Positions 41,999 through 51,022 of a stretch of 64,000 bases of DNA are shown piece by piece. Made by a program: the position numbers and the translations under genes. The DNA lies in assembly GCF_003797945.1 (NCBI RefSeq), contig NZ_RKKU01000001.1, positions 407,477 to 471,476 on the forward strand, given 5' to 3'. The notes beneath the pieces are model-generated. The model made no database searches. It was not told the origin of the DNA and was given only the letters and a program-made list of their open reading frames with translations. Source of the stretch: Pseudomonas neustonica. GTDB lineage: Bacteria; Pseudomonadota; Gammaproteobacteria; Pseudomonadales; Pseudomonadaceae. Position 1 is the first letter of the stretch. Each line of letters starts with the position of its first letter.

Positions 41999-43096
41999 TT
42001 ACGTCAGTCGCTGTTGCTGCATGAAGCGTAGGTCCAGCCAATCTTTAAAGCGTCCCGCCAGTTTGCCTTCGCTCGCCAATGGGCCATAACTCAGTAGTGC
42101 ACGGCCGTCGGCGCAAGACAGCAGAGCCAGCGCTTTGCTCTGCGGTTGAAAGCTGCCCAGTGGGCTGCCCTGCAGGTGAGCAATGAGGTTGTCGGCCAAA
42201 ACCGAGCCTTGCCTTACAGCATAGACGCCAGAGTGGGGCGTTTGCGGCAGGCTGGCGCAATCACCGCTGGCAAAAATGTTGTCGTGGTCGAGGCTTCGCA
42301 GGTGTGAGTCGATACGGATAAAGCCCTCGGTATCACAGTTGAGTCCGCTGTGTTGCTGCCAATCCGGCGCGGCGGTGCCTGTGGCCAGAATTACGGCTTG
42401 CGGTTGCAGTACCGGTTGCTGCTTAACATAAAGCTGTCCGCTGGTGATGCGATCAATTGGGCTGTGCTCGTGGAGTGTGATTTGCGCTTTTCTTAGCCGG
42501 TTGCTGGCCAGTCGCGCCAGCCTCGGCGGATGACTAGCCAGCAGTGTACCGCTGCTGAATAGGTCGATTTGTGTGCCGGGCAGGCTTATGCGTAAGGCCA
42601 TAGCTAACTCAAAGCCAGCAGCGCCAGCACCAACGATGGCGAGTTGGCGGGGTGGGGTGGTTAACCATTGCTGCCACTGGCGGATAAAGTGCGGGAAGGG
42701 CTTGGCACCGATTAGTGCCAGACTCTGGTCATGCTCGAAGAGCACCGGTGCTTTAGCACCGCTATTGAGTGACAGCGTGTCGAACGCGATGCGCTGCCCG
42801 TCGGCCAATTCAAGCGCGCTATTGTCTGCCGTAATCGAGCTGACGGCAGCGCAGACAAGCTCAAGGCCGCTGGCCGCGCAGAGCGAAGCTAGGGGGATGC
42901 GGCACTGCTCAGGCTGAAAGCGACCAGCAATCAGTCCGGGCATCATGCCTGAGTACCAGGCATGCGGATCGGGATTGATCAGCAGGCTACCGGCAGGTGC
43001 ACTGAAGCCCTTGGTTGCCCATTGGCGCAGGGTTACCAGATGAGCATGGCCCGCACCAACCAATACCAGCGGAGCGTTAGGTGTGTTTTTTTGCAT
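41999..43096 (-). CDS. FAD-dependent NADH dehydrogenase-like oxidoreductase
   Basis: 365 residues with an N-terminal FAD site (VLVGAGHAHLVTLRQW), WYSGMMPGLIAG, a second dinucleotide site (LAIVGAGAAGFELAMAL) and NIFASGDCASL. This is the NDH-2-like group often fused or linked to selenide-water dikinase. No selD lies in the window, so a selenium role is only a possibility. It reads away from the MFS-thiolase group; 233 bases separate it from the MFS gene, with no clear promoter. Confidence 0.8.
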   Translation of the reverse strand: MQKNTPNAPLVLVGAGHAHLVTLRQWATKGFSAPAGSLLINPDPHAWYSGMMPGLIAGRFQPEQCRIPLASLCAASGLELVCAAVSSITADNSALELADGQRIAFDTLSLNSGAKAPVLFEHDQSLALIGAKPFPHFIRQWQQWLTTPPRQLAIVGAGAAGFELAMALRISLPGTQIDLFSSGTLLASHPPRLARLASNRLRKAQITLHEHSPIDRITSGQLYVKQQPVLQPQAVILATGTAAPDWQQHSGLNCDTEGFIRIDSHLRSLDHDNIFASGDCASLPQTPHSGVYAVRQGSVLADNLIAHLQGSPLGSFQPQSKALALLSCADGRALLSYGPLASEGKLAGRFKDWLDLRFMQQQRLT

Positions 43097-43329
43097 GCCT
43101 GAAGACTAGCTGCTGTGGGCGGCAAGGGGAAGTGTGCACAGCTGGTCGGATGGGGTCGTCGGCCTGCATTTCACCGGCTACGCTGATAGCACTTTGTTAC
43201 GCACATAGCCCCCATTGATAAGTACGCATTGTGCTTACTAATGCGCGTATTTCGAAATCGACTTTCGCTGTGCGAACCTGATAGTCTGCAAACTGATAAC
43301 TCCAAATACAAACAAAAAGGGAGCGTAGA

Positions 43330-44664
43330 GTGAACGACCAGATTCGTTATCCGACAACCGTCCGCGCCTGGTGTACCGTTGGTATCCTGTTGGTGGCCTA
43401 TGTTCTTTCCTTTGTTGACCGCCAGATCCTCAATCTGCTGGTTGGCCCAATCCGCGCCGACCTAGGCATCAACGATACCCAGATGAGCCTGCTGATGGGC
43501 CTGTCGTTTGCCATTTTCTATACCATTGCCGGTATCCCCTTGGGCCGCATCGCCGACAGCAAGAGCCGCCGCGGGCTGATTGCCTGGGGCGTGGCCTTCT
43601 GGAGTCTGATGACCGCTGCCTGCGGTCTGGCGCAGCAGTACTGGCACTTCATCCTTTGCCGTATTGGCGTCGGTGCGGGTGAAGCGGCCTTGTCGCCAGC
43701 CGCCTATTCGCTGATTGCCGATAGCTTCCCGGCTGACCGCCGCGCTACGGCCATCAGCGTGTACGCCATGGGTATTTACCTCGGTGCCGGCATGGCCTTT
43801 TTGCTCGGTGGCATCGTGGTGACCTGGGCCAACGCGCAGGGCGCGATGGAGCTGCCGGTGTTTGGCGTCGTGCGCCCCTGGCAGTTGATCTTCCTGGTGC
43901 TGGGCGCCGTCGGCCTGATGTTCTGCCTGGTGCTGTTGGCGATCAAAGAACCTACCCGTAAGGGCGTAGGCGCCGGTGTGGCCGTGCCGCTGAAAGAGGT
44001 GGGCGCCTACCTGCTAACCATTCGCAAGGCGGTGCTGTGCCACAACTTCGGTTTCGCCTGTCTGTCGTTTGCTTCCTACGGCGCCTCGGCCTGGATTCCG
44101 ACCTTCTTCATTCGCACCCACGGCCTTACCCCGGGCGAAGTGGGCATTTACTACGGCAGCCTGGTGATGGTTGCCGGGTCTACCGGTATCGTCTTTGGCG
44201 GGCGCCTGGCGGACTATATGGCCCGTCGCGGCTACCGCGACGCCAATATGCGGGTTGGCCTGCTGGCTGCGGTGCTGACGTTGGCGTGCAACGTAGTCTT
44301 CCTGGTCGATAACATGCCGCTGTTGTGGGCTATCATGTTCTTCAACGTGTTTACTGTTGCCATGCCGTTTGGCGTAGCACCGGCCGCTATCCAGGAAGTC
44401 ATGCCCAACGCCATGCGCGGGCAAGCCTCGGCGATCTATCTGTTTACCATCACTTTGATTGGTTTGGGGATTGGACCGACCGCCGTCGCCCTGGTGACCG
44501 ACTATGTCTTCATGGACGACATGGCAATCCGTTATTCCATCTTCATTGTTGCCAGCGTGATTACCCTAGGCGCGATCATCCTGCTCTGGATGGGGCTCAA
44601 GCCTTATCGAGAAGCGCGAGACACGCTGGAAAGCTGGAGTACAAAGCAAGGCCAGCCTGGTTGA
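43330..44664 (+). CDS. Spinster-type MFS transporter
   Basis: 444 residues from GTG 43330, after GGGAG. Twelve membrane segments. The opening LSFVDRQILNLLVGPIRADL and the loop GRIADSKSRRGLIAWG are typical of the spinster-like branch. It precedes a thiolase and an acyl-CoA dehydrogenase on the same strand, so it may import an acid or lipid-derived substrate for them; this is inferred from context. It is a clear relative of the transporter at 51023. Confidence 0.85.
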   Translation: MNDQIRYPTTVRAWCTVGILLVAYVLSFVDRQILNLLVGPIRADLGINDTQMSLLMGLSFAIFYTIAGIPLGRIADSKSRRGLIAWGVAFWSLMTAACGLAQQYWHFILCRIGVGAGEAALSPAAYSLIADSFPADRRATAISVYAMGIYLGAGMAFLLGGIVVTWANAQGAMELPVFGVVRPWQLIFLVLGAVGLMFCLVLLAIKEPTRKGVGAGVAVPLKEVGAYLLTIRKAVLCHNFGFACLSFASYGASAWIPTFFIRTHGLTPGEVGIYYGSLVMVAGSTGIVFGGRLADYMARRGYRDANMRVGLLAAVLTLACNVVFLVDNMPLLWAIMFFNVFTVAMPFGVAPAAIQEVMPNAMRGQASAIYLFTITLIGLGIGPTAVALVTDYVFMDDMAIRYSIFIVASVITLGAIILLWMGLKPYREARDTLESWSTKQGQPG

Positions 44665-44717
44665 GTATCTGTCTCGGAGTAGCCAGCTGATTTATCTATT
44701 TCAACAGGAGCAACAAC

Positions 44718-45902
44718 ATGACTGACGCAGTTATCGTATCCACGGCCCGCACGGCTCTGGGCAAATCCTATCGCGGTGCGCTGAACAACACGCACAGTGT
44801 CGACATGGCTGGCTACGTTATCGAGCACGCGGTCAAGCGCGCCGGTATCGATCCTTCGCTGGTTGAAGACGTGATCCTGGGCGCCACCTTCCATGAGGGC
44901 GCACAGGGCAAAAACATGGCCCGTCTGGCGGCCATCCGTGGCGGTCTGCCGGTCACCACCGCAGGTATGTCGATCAACCGCTTCTGCAGCTCAGGCCTGC
45001 AGTCCATCGCCATTGCGTCGCAGCGGGTTATCAGCGAAAAGATCCCGGCCATTGTTGCCGGTGGCGTTGAGTCCATCAGCCTGTGCCAGAACGACAAGCT
45101 GAACATGTTCCATGGCACCAACGAATGGCTCATGAAGAACAAGCCTGAGCTGTACATGTCGATGATCGAAACCGCCGACATCGTGGGCCAGCGTTACAAC
45201 GTCAGCCGTGCATCGCAGGACGAATACGCATTACTGAGCCAGCAGCGCACCGCAGCAGCCCAGGAAGCCGGCAAGTTTGACGATGAGATCGTCGCCTACA
45301 ACACCATCATGAAGGTGCAGAACAAGGAAACTGGCGAGATTACCGATAAGGAAGTCAAACTGGTTAAAGACGAGTGCAACCGTCCGAGCACCACGCTGGA
45401 AGCCCTCTCAAGCCTGCAGCCAGTGCGCGGTCCCGGCAACTTTGTAACGGCCGGTAACGCCAGTCAACTGTCCGACGGCGCGTCTGTTTGCACCGTGATG
45501 AACAGCAAGGTTGCTGAGCAACTGAACATCAAGCCGATGGGTATCTTCCGTGGCTTTGCAGTTGCCGGTTGCGAGCCTGACGAAATGGGCATTGGCCCGG
45601 TCTTCGCGATTCCGCGTCTGCTGGAGCGTAACGGCCTGAAAATGGACGACATCGGTCTGTGGGAACTGAACGAAGCCTTTGCTTCACAGGTTGTCTACTG
45701 CGCCGAGCGTCTGGGCATTCCGATGGAAAACCTGAACGTTAACGGTGGTTCCATCTCTATCGGCCACCCTTATGGCGTAACGGGTTCACGTCTGGTTGGC
45801 CATGCGCTGATCGAAGGCAAACGCCGTGGCGTCAAGTACGTGGTCGTGACCATGTGCATCGGTGGCGGCCAGGGTGCTGCCGGTCTATTCGAGATCGTTT
45901 AA
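44718..45902 (+). CDS. Acetyl-CoA C-acyltransferase (thiolase)
   Basis: 394 residues, the usual thiolase size. The nucleophile Cys is in [12 protein letters not shown], the His in [14 protein letters not shown] and the second Cys in [15 protein letters not shown]. It cleaves or forms 3-ketoacyl-CoA. It follows the MFS gene by 53 bases with its own ribosome site (AGGAGCAACAAC). Codon choice is strongly biased (AAC, CTG, GGC), suggesting high expression. The substrate chain length is not readable. Confidence 0.92.
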   Translation: MTDAVIVSTARTALGKSYRGALNNTHSVDMAGYVIEHAVKRAGIDPSLVEDVILGATFHEGAQGKNMARLAAIRGGLPVTTAGMSINRFCSSGLQSIAIASQRVISEKIPAIVAGGVESISLCQNDKLNMFHGTNEWLMKNKPELYMSMIETADIVGQRYNVSRASQDEYALLSQQRTAAAQEAGKFDDEIVAYNTIMKVQNKETGEITDKEVKLVKDECNRPSTTLEALSSLQPVRGPGNFVTAGNASQLSDGASVCTVMNSKVAEQLNIKPMGIFRGFAVAGCEPDEMGIGPVFAIPRLLERNGLKMDDIGLWELNEAFASQVVYCAERLGIPMENLNVNGGSISIGHPYGVTGSRLVGHALIEGKRRGVKYVVVTMCIGGGQGAAGLFEIV

Positions 45903-45907
45903 ACCGC

Positions 45908-46035
45908 AGCTATAAGCCGCAAGCCGCAAGCTGCAAGCTAGAAGCTAGAAGCTAGAAGCTAGAAGCAAACCCGGGCCTCGCTCGGGTTTTGCTTTTAAGG
46001 TTTTACTTGGCGCTTGCCGCTTATGGCTTGCCGCT
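45908..46035. repeat. AGCnnnA heptad element, copy 2
   Basis: Eight or nine heptads at 45908-45970 (AGCTATA, AGCCGCA twice, AGCTGCA, AGCTAGA four times, AGCAAAC), a GC hairpin at 45966-45992, then 46005-46035 whose reverse complement reads AGCGGCA, AGCCATA, AGCGGCA, AGCGCCA. Same plan as 37226-37375, including the AGCTAGA-AGCAAAC stretch at the hairpin edge, but with different heptad spelling. Confidence 0.85.
45966..45996 (+). terminator. Terminator inside heptad element 2
   Basis: GCAAACCCG and CGGGTTTTGC pair around GGCCTCGCT, followed by CTTTT. It lies 64 bases after the thiolase stop and could end or attenuate transcription before the acyl-CoA dehydrogenase. Confidence 0.6.
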
Positions 46036-46058
46036 AAAAATTCCGGAGGAATTTTTCC

Positions 46059-47858
46059 TTGTCCCAGAAGATCATCAACACCGACGACCTGGCGTTTCTA
46101 CTTTACGAACTGCTGGATATCGAACGTTTTAGCCAGTTTCCTCGCTATGAAGACCATAGCCGCGATACCTTTGATGCCGCTATCGAGCTGGCCCTGAAAG
46201 TCGCCAGCGAAACCTTTGCCCCGCACAACCACGCCTGCGATGAAGACGAGCCACGCTTTGAAAACGGCAAGGTGGTCATGCGTCCGGAAGTAGCCGAAGC
46301 CCTCAAGGTACTGCGCGAAACCGGCCTGATGGCCGCCTCGCAGGATTACGAACGCGGCGGCATGCAATTGCCGGCAGTGGTCGCGCAGACCTGTATCGGC
46401 CTGATCAAGGGCGCCAACGTCAGCACTCAGGCGTATGCCGGTCTGACCATCGCCGCCAGCAACCTGATCATGGCCCACGGCACCGACGAGCAGAAGCAGC
46501 GCTTTGCCGAGCCGATGATGGCTGGCCGCTTCTTCGGCACCATGTGCCTCACCGAGCCGCATGCAGGGTCCTCGCTGGGCGATATCAAATCGCGCGCCGT
46601 ACCGCAGGATGACGGCAGCTACCGTATCAGCGGCAACAAGATCTTTATCTCTGCCGGTGATCACGAGCTGAGCGAAAACATCATCCATCTGGTACTGGCC
46701 AAGCTGCCCGACGCGCCGCCCGGTGCCAAGGGCATCTCGCTGTTTATCGTGCCTAAATTCCTGGTCAACGAAGACGGCAGTCTGGGCGAGCGTAACGATG
46801 TCATCCTGGCTGGCCTGATTCACAAGATGGGCTATCGCGGCACTACCTCTACCATGCTCAACTTTGGTGAGAAGGGCGGGGCGGTTGGTTATCTGGTCGG
46901 TGAGCCACACAACGGCCTGGCCGGTATGTTCCATATGATGAACGAGGCGCGCATCGGCGTTGGCCTGGGTTCGGTCATGCTGGGCTACACTGGTTACCTG
47001 CATGCGCTGGATTATGCCCGCGACCGCACCCAGGGTCGCTCGATGACTGAGCGTGATCCGGCCACCCCGATGATTCCGCTGATTCAGCACGCCGACGTAC
47101 GCCGCATGCTGCTGGCGCAGAAAGCCTTTGTGGAAGGTGGCCTGTCGCTTTGTCTGTTCTCTGCCACCCTGGTGGACGAGAAGAAGCACGCGCCTACGGC
47201 AGAAGCACGCGAAGCCGCCGCTGGCTTACTTGACCTGCTCACGCCGATCGTCAAATCCTGGCCGTCGCAGTTCTGCCTGGAAGCTAACAGCCTGGCGATT
47301 CAGGTACACGGCGGCTACGGCTACACCCGCGAGTACCCGGTGGAGCAGTTCTACCGCGATAACCGCCTCAATCCGATTCACGAAGGTACGCACGGTATTC
47401 AGGGCCAGGACCTGTTGGGCCGCAAAGTGAGCATGGCTGGTGGGCAACACTACCAGGCACTGCTGCAGCGCATTCGCGCCACCCTCGAAGCCACCCGCGG
47501 CAGAGATGAACTAAAGACTAGCGCCGAGCTGCTAAGCAACGCCCTGGCCACGCTGGAAGAAACGACCAGCGCCTTGCAAGTCATCAAGAAAACCGACCCC
47601 AACCGCGCCCTGGCTAACGCCTATCTGTATCTGGAATGCTTTGGTCACGTGGTGGTCGGCTGGCTCTGGCTGCGCCAGGCGCAAGCTGCACTCAAAGGCC
47701 TGCAAGAAGGCGGCGCACGTCAGCCCGCGTTCTATCAGGGCAAGCTCAACACCTGCGAGTACTTCCTGCGTTACGAGCTGCCCAAGCCCTTGGCGCTGGC
47801 AGAAGTGCTGCGCAGTGCAGACCGCACCACGCTGGATATGCCGCTGGATTGCTTCTGA
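46059..47858 (+). CDS. Acyl-CoA dehydrogenase
   Basis: 599 residues from TTG 46059, preceded by GGAGGAA. It has the acyl-CoA dehydrogenase middle domain (CLTEPHAGSSLGD), the FAD and substrate region (MGYRGTTSTMLNF, ARIGVGLGSVMLGY), GGYGYTREYPVEQFYRD and NPIHEGTHGIQGQDLLGRK, plus the C-terminal helical extension of the large (about 600-residue) FadE-like group. It introduces the 2,3 double bond into acyl-CoA and passes electrons to ETF. With the thiolase and MFS gene it forms a probable catabolic unit. Confidence 0.92.
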   Translation: MSQKIINTDDLAFLLYELLDIERFSQFPRYEDHSRDTFDAAIELALKVASETFAPHNHACDEDEPRFENGKVVMRPEVAEALKVLRETGLMAASQDYERGGMQLPAVVAQTCIGLIKGANVSTQAYAGLTIAASNLIMAHGTDEQKQRFAEPMMAGRFFGTMCLTEPHAGSSLGDIKSRAVPQDDGSYRISGNKIFISAGDHELSENIIHLVLAKLPDAPPGAKGISLFIVPKFLVNEDGSLGERNDVILAGLIHKMGYRGTTSTMLNFGEKGGAVGYLVGEPHNGLAGMFHMMNEARIGVGLGSVMLGYTGYLHALDYARDRTQGRSMTERDPATPMIPLIQHADVRRMLLAQKAFVEGGLSLCLFSATLVDEKKHAPTAEAREAAAGLLDLLTPIVKSWPSQFCLEANSLAIQVHGGYGYTREYPVEQFYRDNRLNPIHEGTHGIQGQDLLGRKVSMAGGQHYQALLQRIRATLEATRGRDELKTSAELLSNALATLEETTSALQVIKKTDPNRALANAYLYLECFGHVVVGWLWLRQAQAALKGLQEGGARQPAFYQGKLNTCEYFLRYELPKPLALAEVLRSADRTTLDMPLDCF

Positions 47859-47875
47859 TTCGGTTGGTGTGACAT

Positions 47876-47904
47876 AAAAAACCGGGCCTTGGGCCCGGTT
47901 TTTT
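47876..47904. terminator. Bidirectional terminator
   Basis: ACCGGGCC-TTG-GGCCCGGT with A6 before and T6 after. It lies between convergent genes (acyl-CoA dehydrogenase and isochorismatase) and can serve both strands. Confidence 0.92.
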
Positions 47905-47971
47905 ATGGGTAGCGTGAGTTGGCTATGGATTGGCAGCTCGTTGGCAGGATGGCCCGGCTTCGGCTAGCTGC

Positions 47972-48523
47972 TCACTCCGCCGCCAAGTAGGCCTGCGTCG
48001 AGATCACGTCGCAATAGCCAAACTCGAAGGCGGCCATCATGGCAGCATGCACTTGGGCCGCAGGCGTAGTGATCCCGTTGAACTCCAGATCCAGGGTGGC
48101 GCAGGCGTCGTGCAGCACCGTGACTGGGTACCCCATGTCAACGGCAGCACGCACGCAGGCATCGACGCACATGTGGCTCATCGCGCCGATTACCACAATG
48201 TCGTCAATGCCATGTTGGTCCAACTGCTGCTTGAGATCGGTTTCGCGGAAGGCGTTAATGTGCCGCTTGACGATAACTGGCTCACCCTCAATGGGCGCCA
48301 CGCGCGTTTGGATTTGCGCGCCTGAGGAGTCAGCTGCGAACAGCGGGGCATCGCTGCTGAGTGATTCATGGCGTACGTGAAATACGGTAACGCCCTTGGC
48401 TCTGGCATCAGCGATCACTTTGGCGGCGTTGGCGGTGGCTGCCTCGATGCCCGACAGCGGCAGCTTGCCGTCAGGCAGATAGTCGTTTTGCAGATCGATG
48501 ACAATCAAACCGGTTTTTTTCAT
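47972..48523 (-). CDS. Isochorismatase-family cysteine hydrolase
   Basis: 183 residues from ATG 48523 (MKKTGLIVIDLQNDY); a longer frame adds 11 residues without a better start. The catalytic triad is visible: Asp in IDLQNDY, Lys in VKRHINAF and Cys in SHMCVDACVRAA. The family hydrolyses amides or vinyl ethers such as nicotinamide, N-carbamoyl compounds or isochorismate. The substrate is unknown. A GlxA-type regulator gene lies 125 bases upstream on the same strand and probably controls it. Confidence 0.87.
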   Translation of the reverse strand: MKKTGLIVIDLQNDYLPDGKLPLSGIEAATANAAKVIADARAKGVTVFHVRHESLSSDAPLFAADSSGAQIQTRVAPIEGEPVIVKRHINAFRETDLKQQLDQHGIDDIVVIGAMSHMCVDACVRAAVDMGYPVTVLHDACATLDLEFNGITTPAAQVHAAMMAAFEFGYCDVISTQAYLAAE

Positions 48524-48648
48524 GACGTAATACCTCTGGTGATGGATAGCCGTCATGGTCGGCCTTTAACAGCTGGCTGATAAGTGGCGGTAAAGACATT
48601 TCAGGTGTTAATAACGACACTGGTGCTTACCTCACCTGGTGTCGTCAC

Positions 48649-49647
48649 TTACGCCTGACTCACTCGTGCACTGCTACTGAACCGGCGGCGATACTCGCTG
48701 GGCGATAAGCCGACGATACGCGTGAACACCTTGCGAAAGGCACCCGCGTCACCATAGCCAACCTCCCACGCCACGCGCTCCACGGACGCTTTCTCGAACT
48801 GCAGCAGCTCCTGTGCCCGACCCACGCGCAGCCGCTGGCAGTACTCGGTCGTGGTCATGCCGGTGGCCTTCTGAAAGCGGCGCAACAGGGTGCGCTCTTC
48901 CAGCCCCGCTTGCGTAGCCAGAACAGGCAATGCCACCTCCTTGGCCTGAGTGGCTTGCAGCCAATGCTGTACCTTGAGTATCGCCGCGTCGCCGTGGGTC
49001 AGGCGAGGGGAAAACAGGCTGTAGTAGCGCTGCTCGCGGCCGGGTGGGTCGACCAGCAGCGTACGCGCCGTCTCAATCATGACCGTTGGCCCCAGCAACC
49101 GATCTACCAGCCTGAGGCCCAGATCGGTCCAGGACATGAGGCCACCTGCCGTAATCACGTCGCCATCGTCGATGATGAGTTGGTCCACATCCACCAGCAC
49201 GTCGGGATAGCGCTGCTGCAACAGCTCGGCGTAGGCCCAGTGGGTTGTCATCTTGCGGCCTGTCAGCAGCCCGGTCGCCGCCAGTGGGAACGCACCCGCG
49301 CAGACCGATGCCAAGGCAACGCCATCGGCATGCCGCTCACGCAGCCAGCCGGTGAGCACAAGCGTTTCTTCCGCGCTAATCGGCTCGTTAAGCGTAGGTG
49401 GCAGGATCAGTGCGGACAGCACAGAGTGAGCAGCTGAGTCTGAACCGCTATCAAAGACGCGCACCGGTAGGGCGCTAGCCTCGCTCTGCTGCCAGTGGGT
49501 TATCCGCAGCGGCGGCTCGGACTGCTGCAGGTGCGATAACGCCTCACGGTTCGCGACCGTAAACAAGTCGGTCAACCCCAGCACCGCCGCTAGCTGCGCG
49601 CCCGGATAAAGCACCAGCCCGATCTCGACAGCCTGTGTTGTTTGCAT
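48649..49647 (-). CDS. GlxA/FtrA-type AraC transcription regulator
   Basis: 332 residues: an N-terminal DJ-1/PfpI-like domain ([19 protein letters not shown] nucleophile-elbow region) and a C-terminal AraC helix-turn-helix pair ([37 protein letters not shown], then [11 protein letters not shown]). Members activate nearby catabolic genes. The cysteine hydrolase downstream is the obvious target. An interrupted palindrome about 50 bases before the start could be its own operator. Confidence 0.9.
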   Translation of the reverse strand: MQTTQAVEIGLVLYPGAQLAAVLGLTDLFTVANREALSHLQQSEPPLRITHWQQSEASALPVRVFDSGSDSAAHSVLSALILPPTLNEPISAEETLVLTGWLRERHADGVALASVCAGAFPLAATGLLTGRKMTTHWAYAELLQQRYPDVLVDVDQLIIDDGDVITAGGLMSWTDLGLRLVDRLLGPTVMIETARTLLVDPPGREQRYYSLFSPRLTHGDAAILKVQHWLQATQAKEVALPVLATQAGLEERTLLRRFQKATGMTTTEYCQRLRVGRAQELLQFEKASVERVAWEVGYGDAGAFRKVFTRIVGLSPSEYRRRFSSSARVSQA

Positions 49648-49692
49648 ATAGACCCAAAGCCCCTTTGTTCATGTCTGCCAGCATTCACCGTT

Positions 49693-49726
49693 TTATCGCT
49701 GCAACGCTGGCGGTTGCGTGCGATAA
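49693..49726. promoter_or_regulatory. Interrupted palindrome upstream of the GlxA-type gene
   Basis: TTATCGC at 49693-49699 is matched by GCGATAA at 49720-49726, with partial pairing inside (GCAAC / GTTGC). It sits in the 344-base gap between the divergent regulator and yigZ genes. It may be an operator or a hairpin. The rest of the gap shows no gene and no clear promoter. Confidence 0.35.
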
Positions 49727-49991
49727 GGCTGCCATTGTGCACTTTTTCTGGTGCTGAAATGGCTTAGTAAACTAGGCCTTGCCGGCATCACGCGTTACCG
49801 CAGTTCCATAGAGGCTACCTTGGTCATGCCCGCAAGCTGTCAATAAAGACCTATCTGACAAATCGCAATTGGTACTAAGTTGCCTAGCACAACCCGCTGG
49901 CGCTATTTTCAGATTTATAATGCCGATTTGGCTGTTATCTTCTAGAAAAGTAGCCCTGTATGCACCGCTGCCGCCGGGTTATCCTTGCGCT

Positions 49992-50591
49992 ATGTACAGT
50001 CTTGCTCACCCCGTCACCCATACGCTGGAAATCCGCAAAAGTCGCTTTCTTGCCTGCGTCGAGCCCATCGCCGATCGCGCCGCCGCCCAGTCGCGCGTGA
50101 ACGAACTGCGCGCGCAGCATCCAGGTTGCAACCATGTGTGCTGGGCGCTGTTGGCTGGCGGTCATAGCGCCGCAGTAGACGACGGAGAGCCCTCGGGCAC
50201 CGCAGGCCGCCCCATGCTGGAGGTACTGCGTCACCAACAGCTGGACGGCGTGCTGGCCACCGTGGTGCGCTACTTCGGCGGCGTCAAACTGGGTGCCGGT
50301 GGTTTGGTGCGTGCCTATACCGACGCTGTCGCGCAGGCACTATTGCAAGCCGAAAAAATCGAACACATCCCCACCCAAACACTCTGCTGCGAACTGGCCT
50401 ACGCCCACGAAGGCGTCGCCCGCAACCTGATCGCCGAGCTTGGCGGTGAACTGCTCGATGTAAGCCACGGGCAGGCGGTGCGCATGCAAATAAGCCTGCC
50501 CGTTACCGCAGCTGACGCGCTGCAGGCGCAGCTCTTGTCGATCACGCGGGGCGAGCTTGGGTGGGAGGTCGTAGTGTCCTCAGACGACTGA
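49992..50591 (+). CDS. yigZ: YigZ family protein (IMPACT domain)
   Basis: 199 residues from ATG 49992. The N-terminal IMPACT fold is shown by IRKSRFLACVEPIADRAAAQ, GCNHVCWALL, DDGEPSGTAGRPML and VVRYFGGVKLGAGGLVRAY; the C-terminal part is the ferredoxin-like DUF1949 domain. The family's role is not settled (translation-linked in eukaryotic relatives). Upstream in-frame codons back to 49869 look non-coding. Decayed pieces of a close paralogue occur at 52571, 55419 and 56650. Confidence 0.9.
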   Translation: MYSLAHPVTHTLEIRKSRFLACVEPIADRAAAQSRVNELRAQHPGCNHVCWALLAGGHSAAVDDGEPSGTAGRPMLEVLRHQQLDGVLATVVRYFGGVKLGAGGLVRAYTDAVAQALLQAEKIEHIPTQTLCCELAYAHEGVARNLIAELGGELLDVSHGQAVRMQISLPVTAADALQAQLLSITRGELGWEVVVSSDD

Positions 50592-50645
50592 GCCAGCGGT
50601 TTGGCCAATAGGGGGTAGCTGCACGCAGGGTAGGGGCATTAGGTG

Positions 50646-50673
50646 AAAGCCGGGCGGTTGGTCCGGCTTTTTT
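50646..50673 (+). terminator. Terminator of yigZ
   Basis: AAAGCCGG and CCGGCTTT pair around a nine-base loop and end in six T. The remaining 350 bases up to the MFS gene hold no supported gene. Confidence 0.85.
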
Positions 50674-51022
50674 GTGGATGGTGTGAGGCGGCTGCTTCGG
50701 CCAGAAGCGGACGCCTGAATCGTCCGCGTACTGCTCTCGGCTGAGCGTCAGCGGTGCGCCGCTCTGATGATACCTTGCTATTTGCTTCATGGATTGGCGC
50801 CAGGTCACCAGTATGGCTGTTTGGCTCGCGGGCCAGGGCTTTCGGCTGGTGCGCTGTTATGGCAGGCGTTGTGGTGAGGTGAGCTGTCACAAAGAGACAA
50901 CAATTCTGTGCGACACCGGCTCAACTATGTCGATATGCTGGTCCAGCTCGTGAGCGAATAATATCAGCGCGTGATTTCAATCCGCGTCTACTAATAACAA
51001 TGTACTCAGAAGGGAGTTATCC

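Noticed and set aside
46098..47189. 363-codon minus-strand frame
   Set aside because: It is antisense to the acyl-CoA dehydrogenase gene, which has strong motifs; the long frame results from codon bias.
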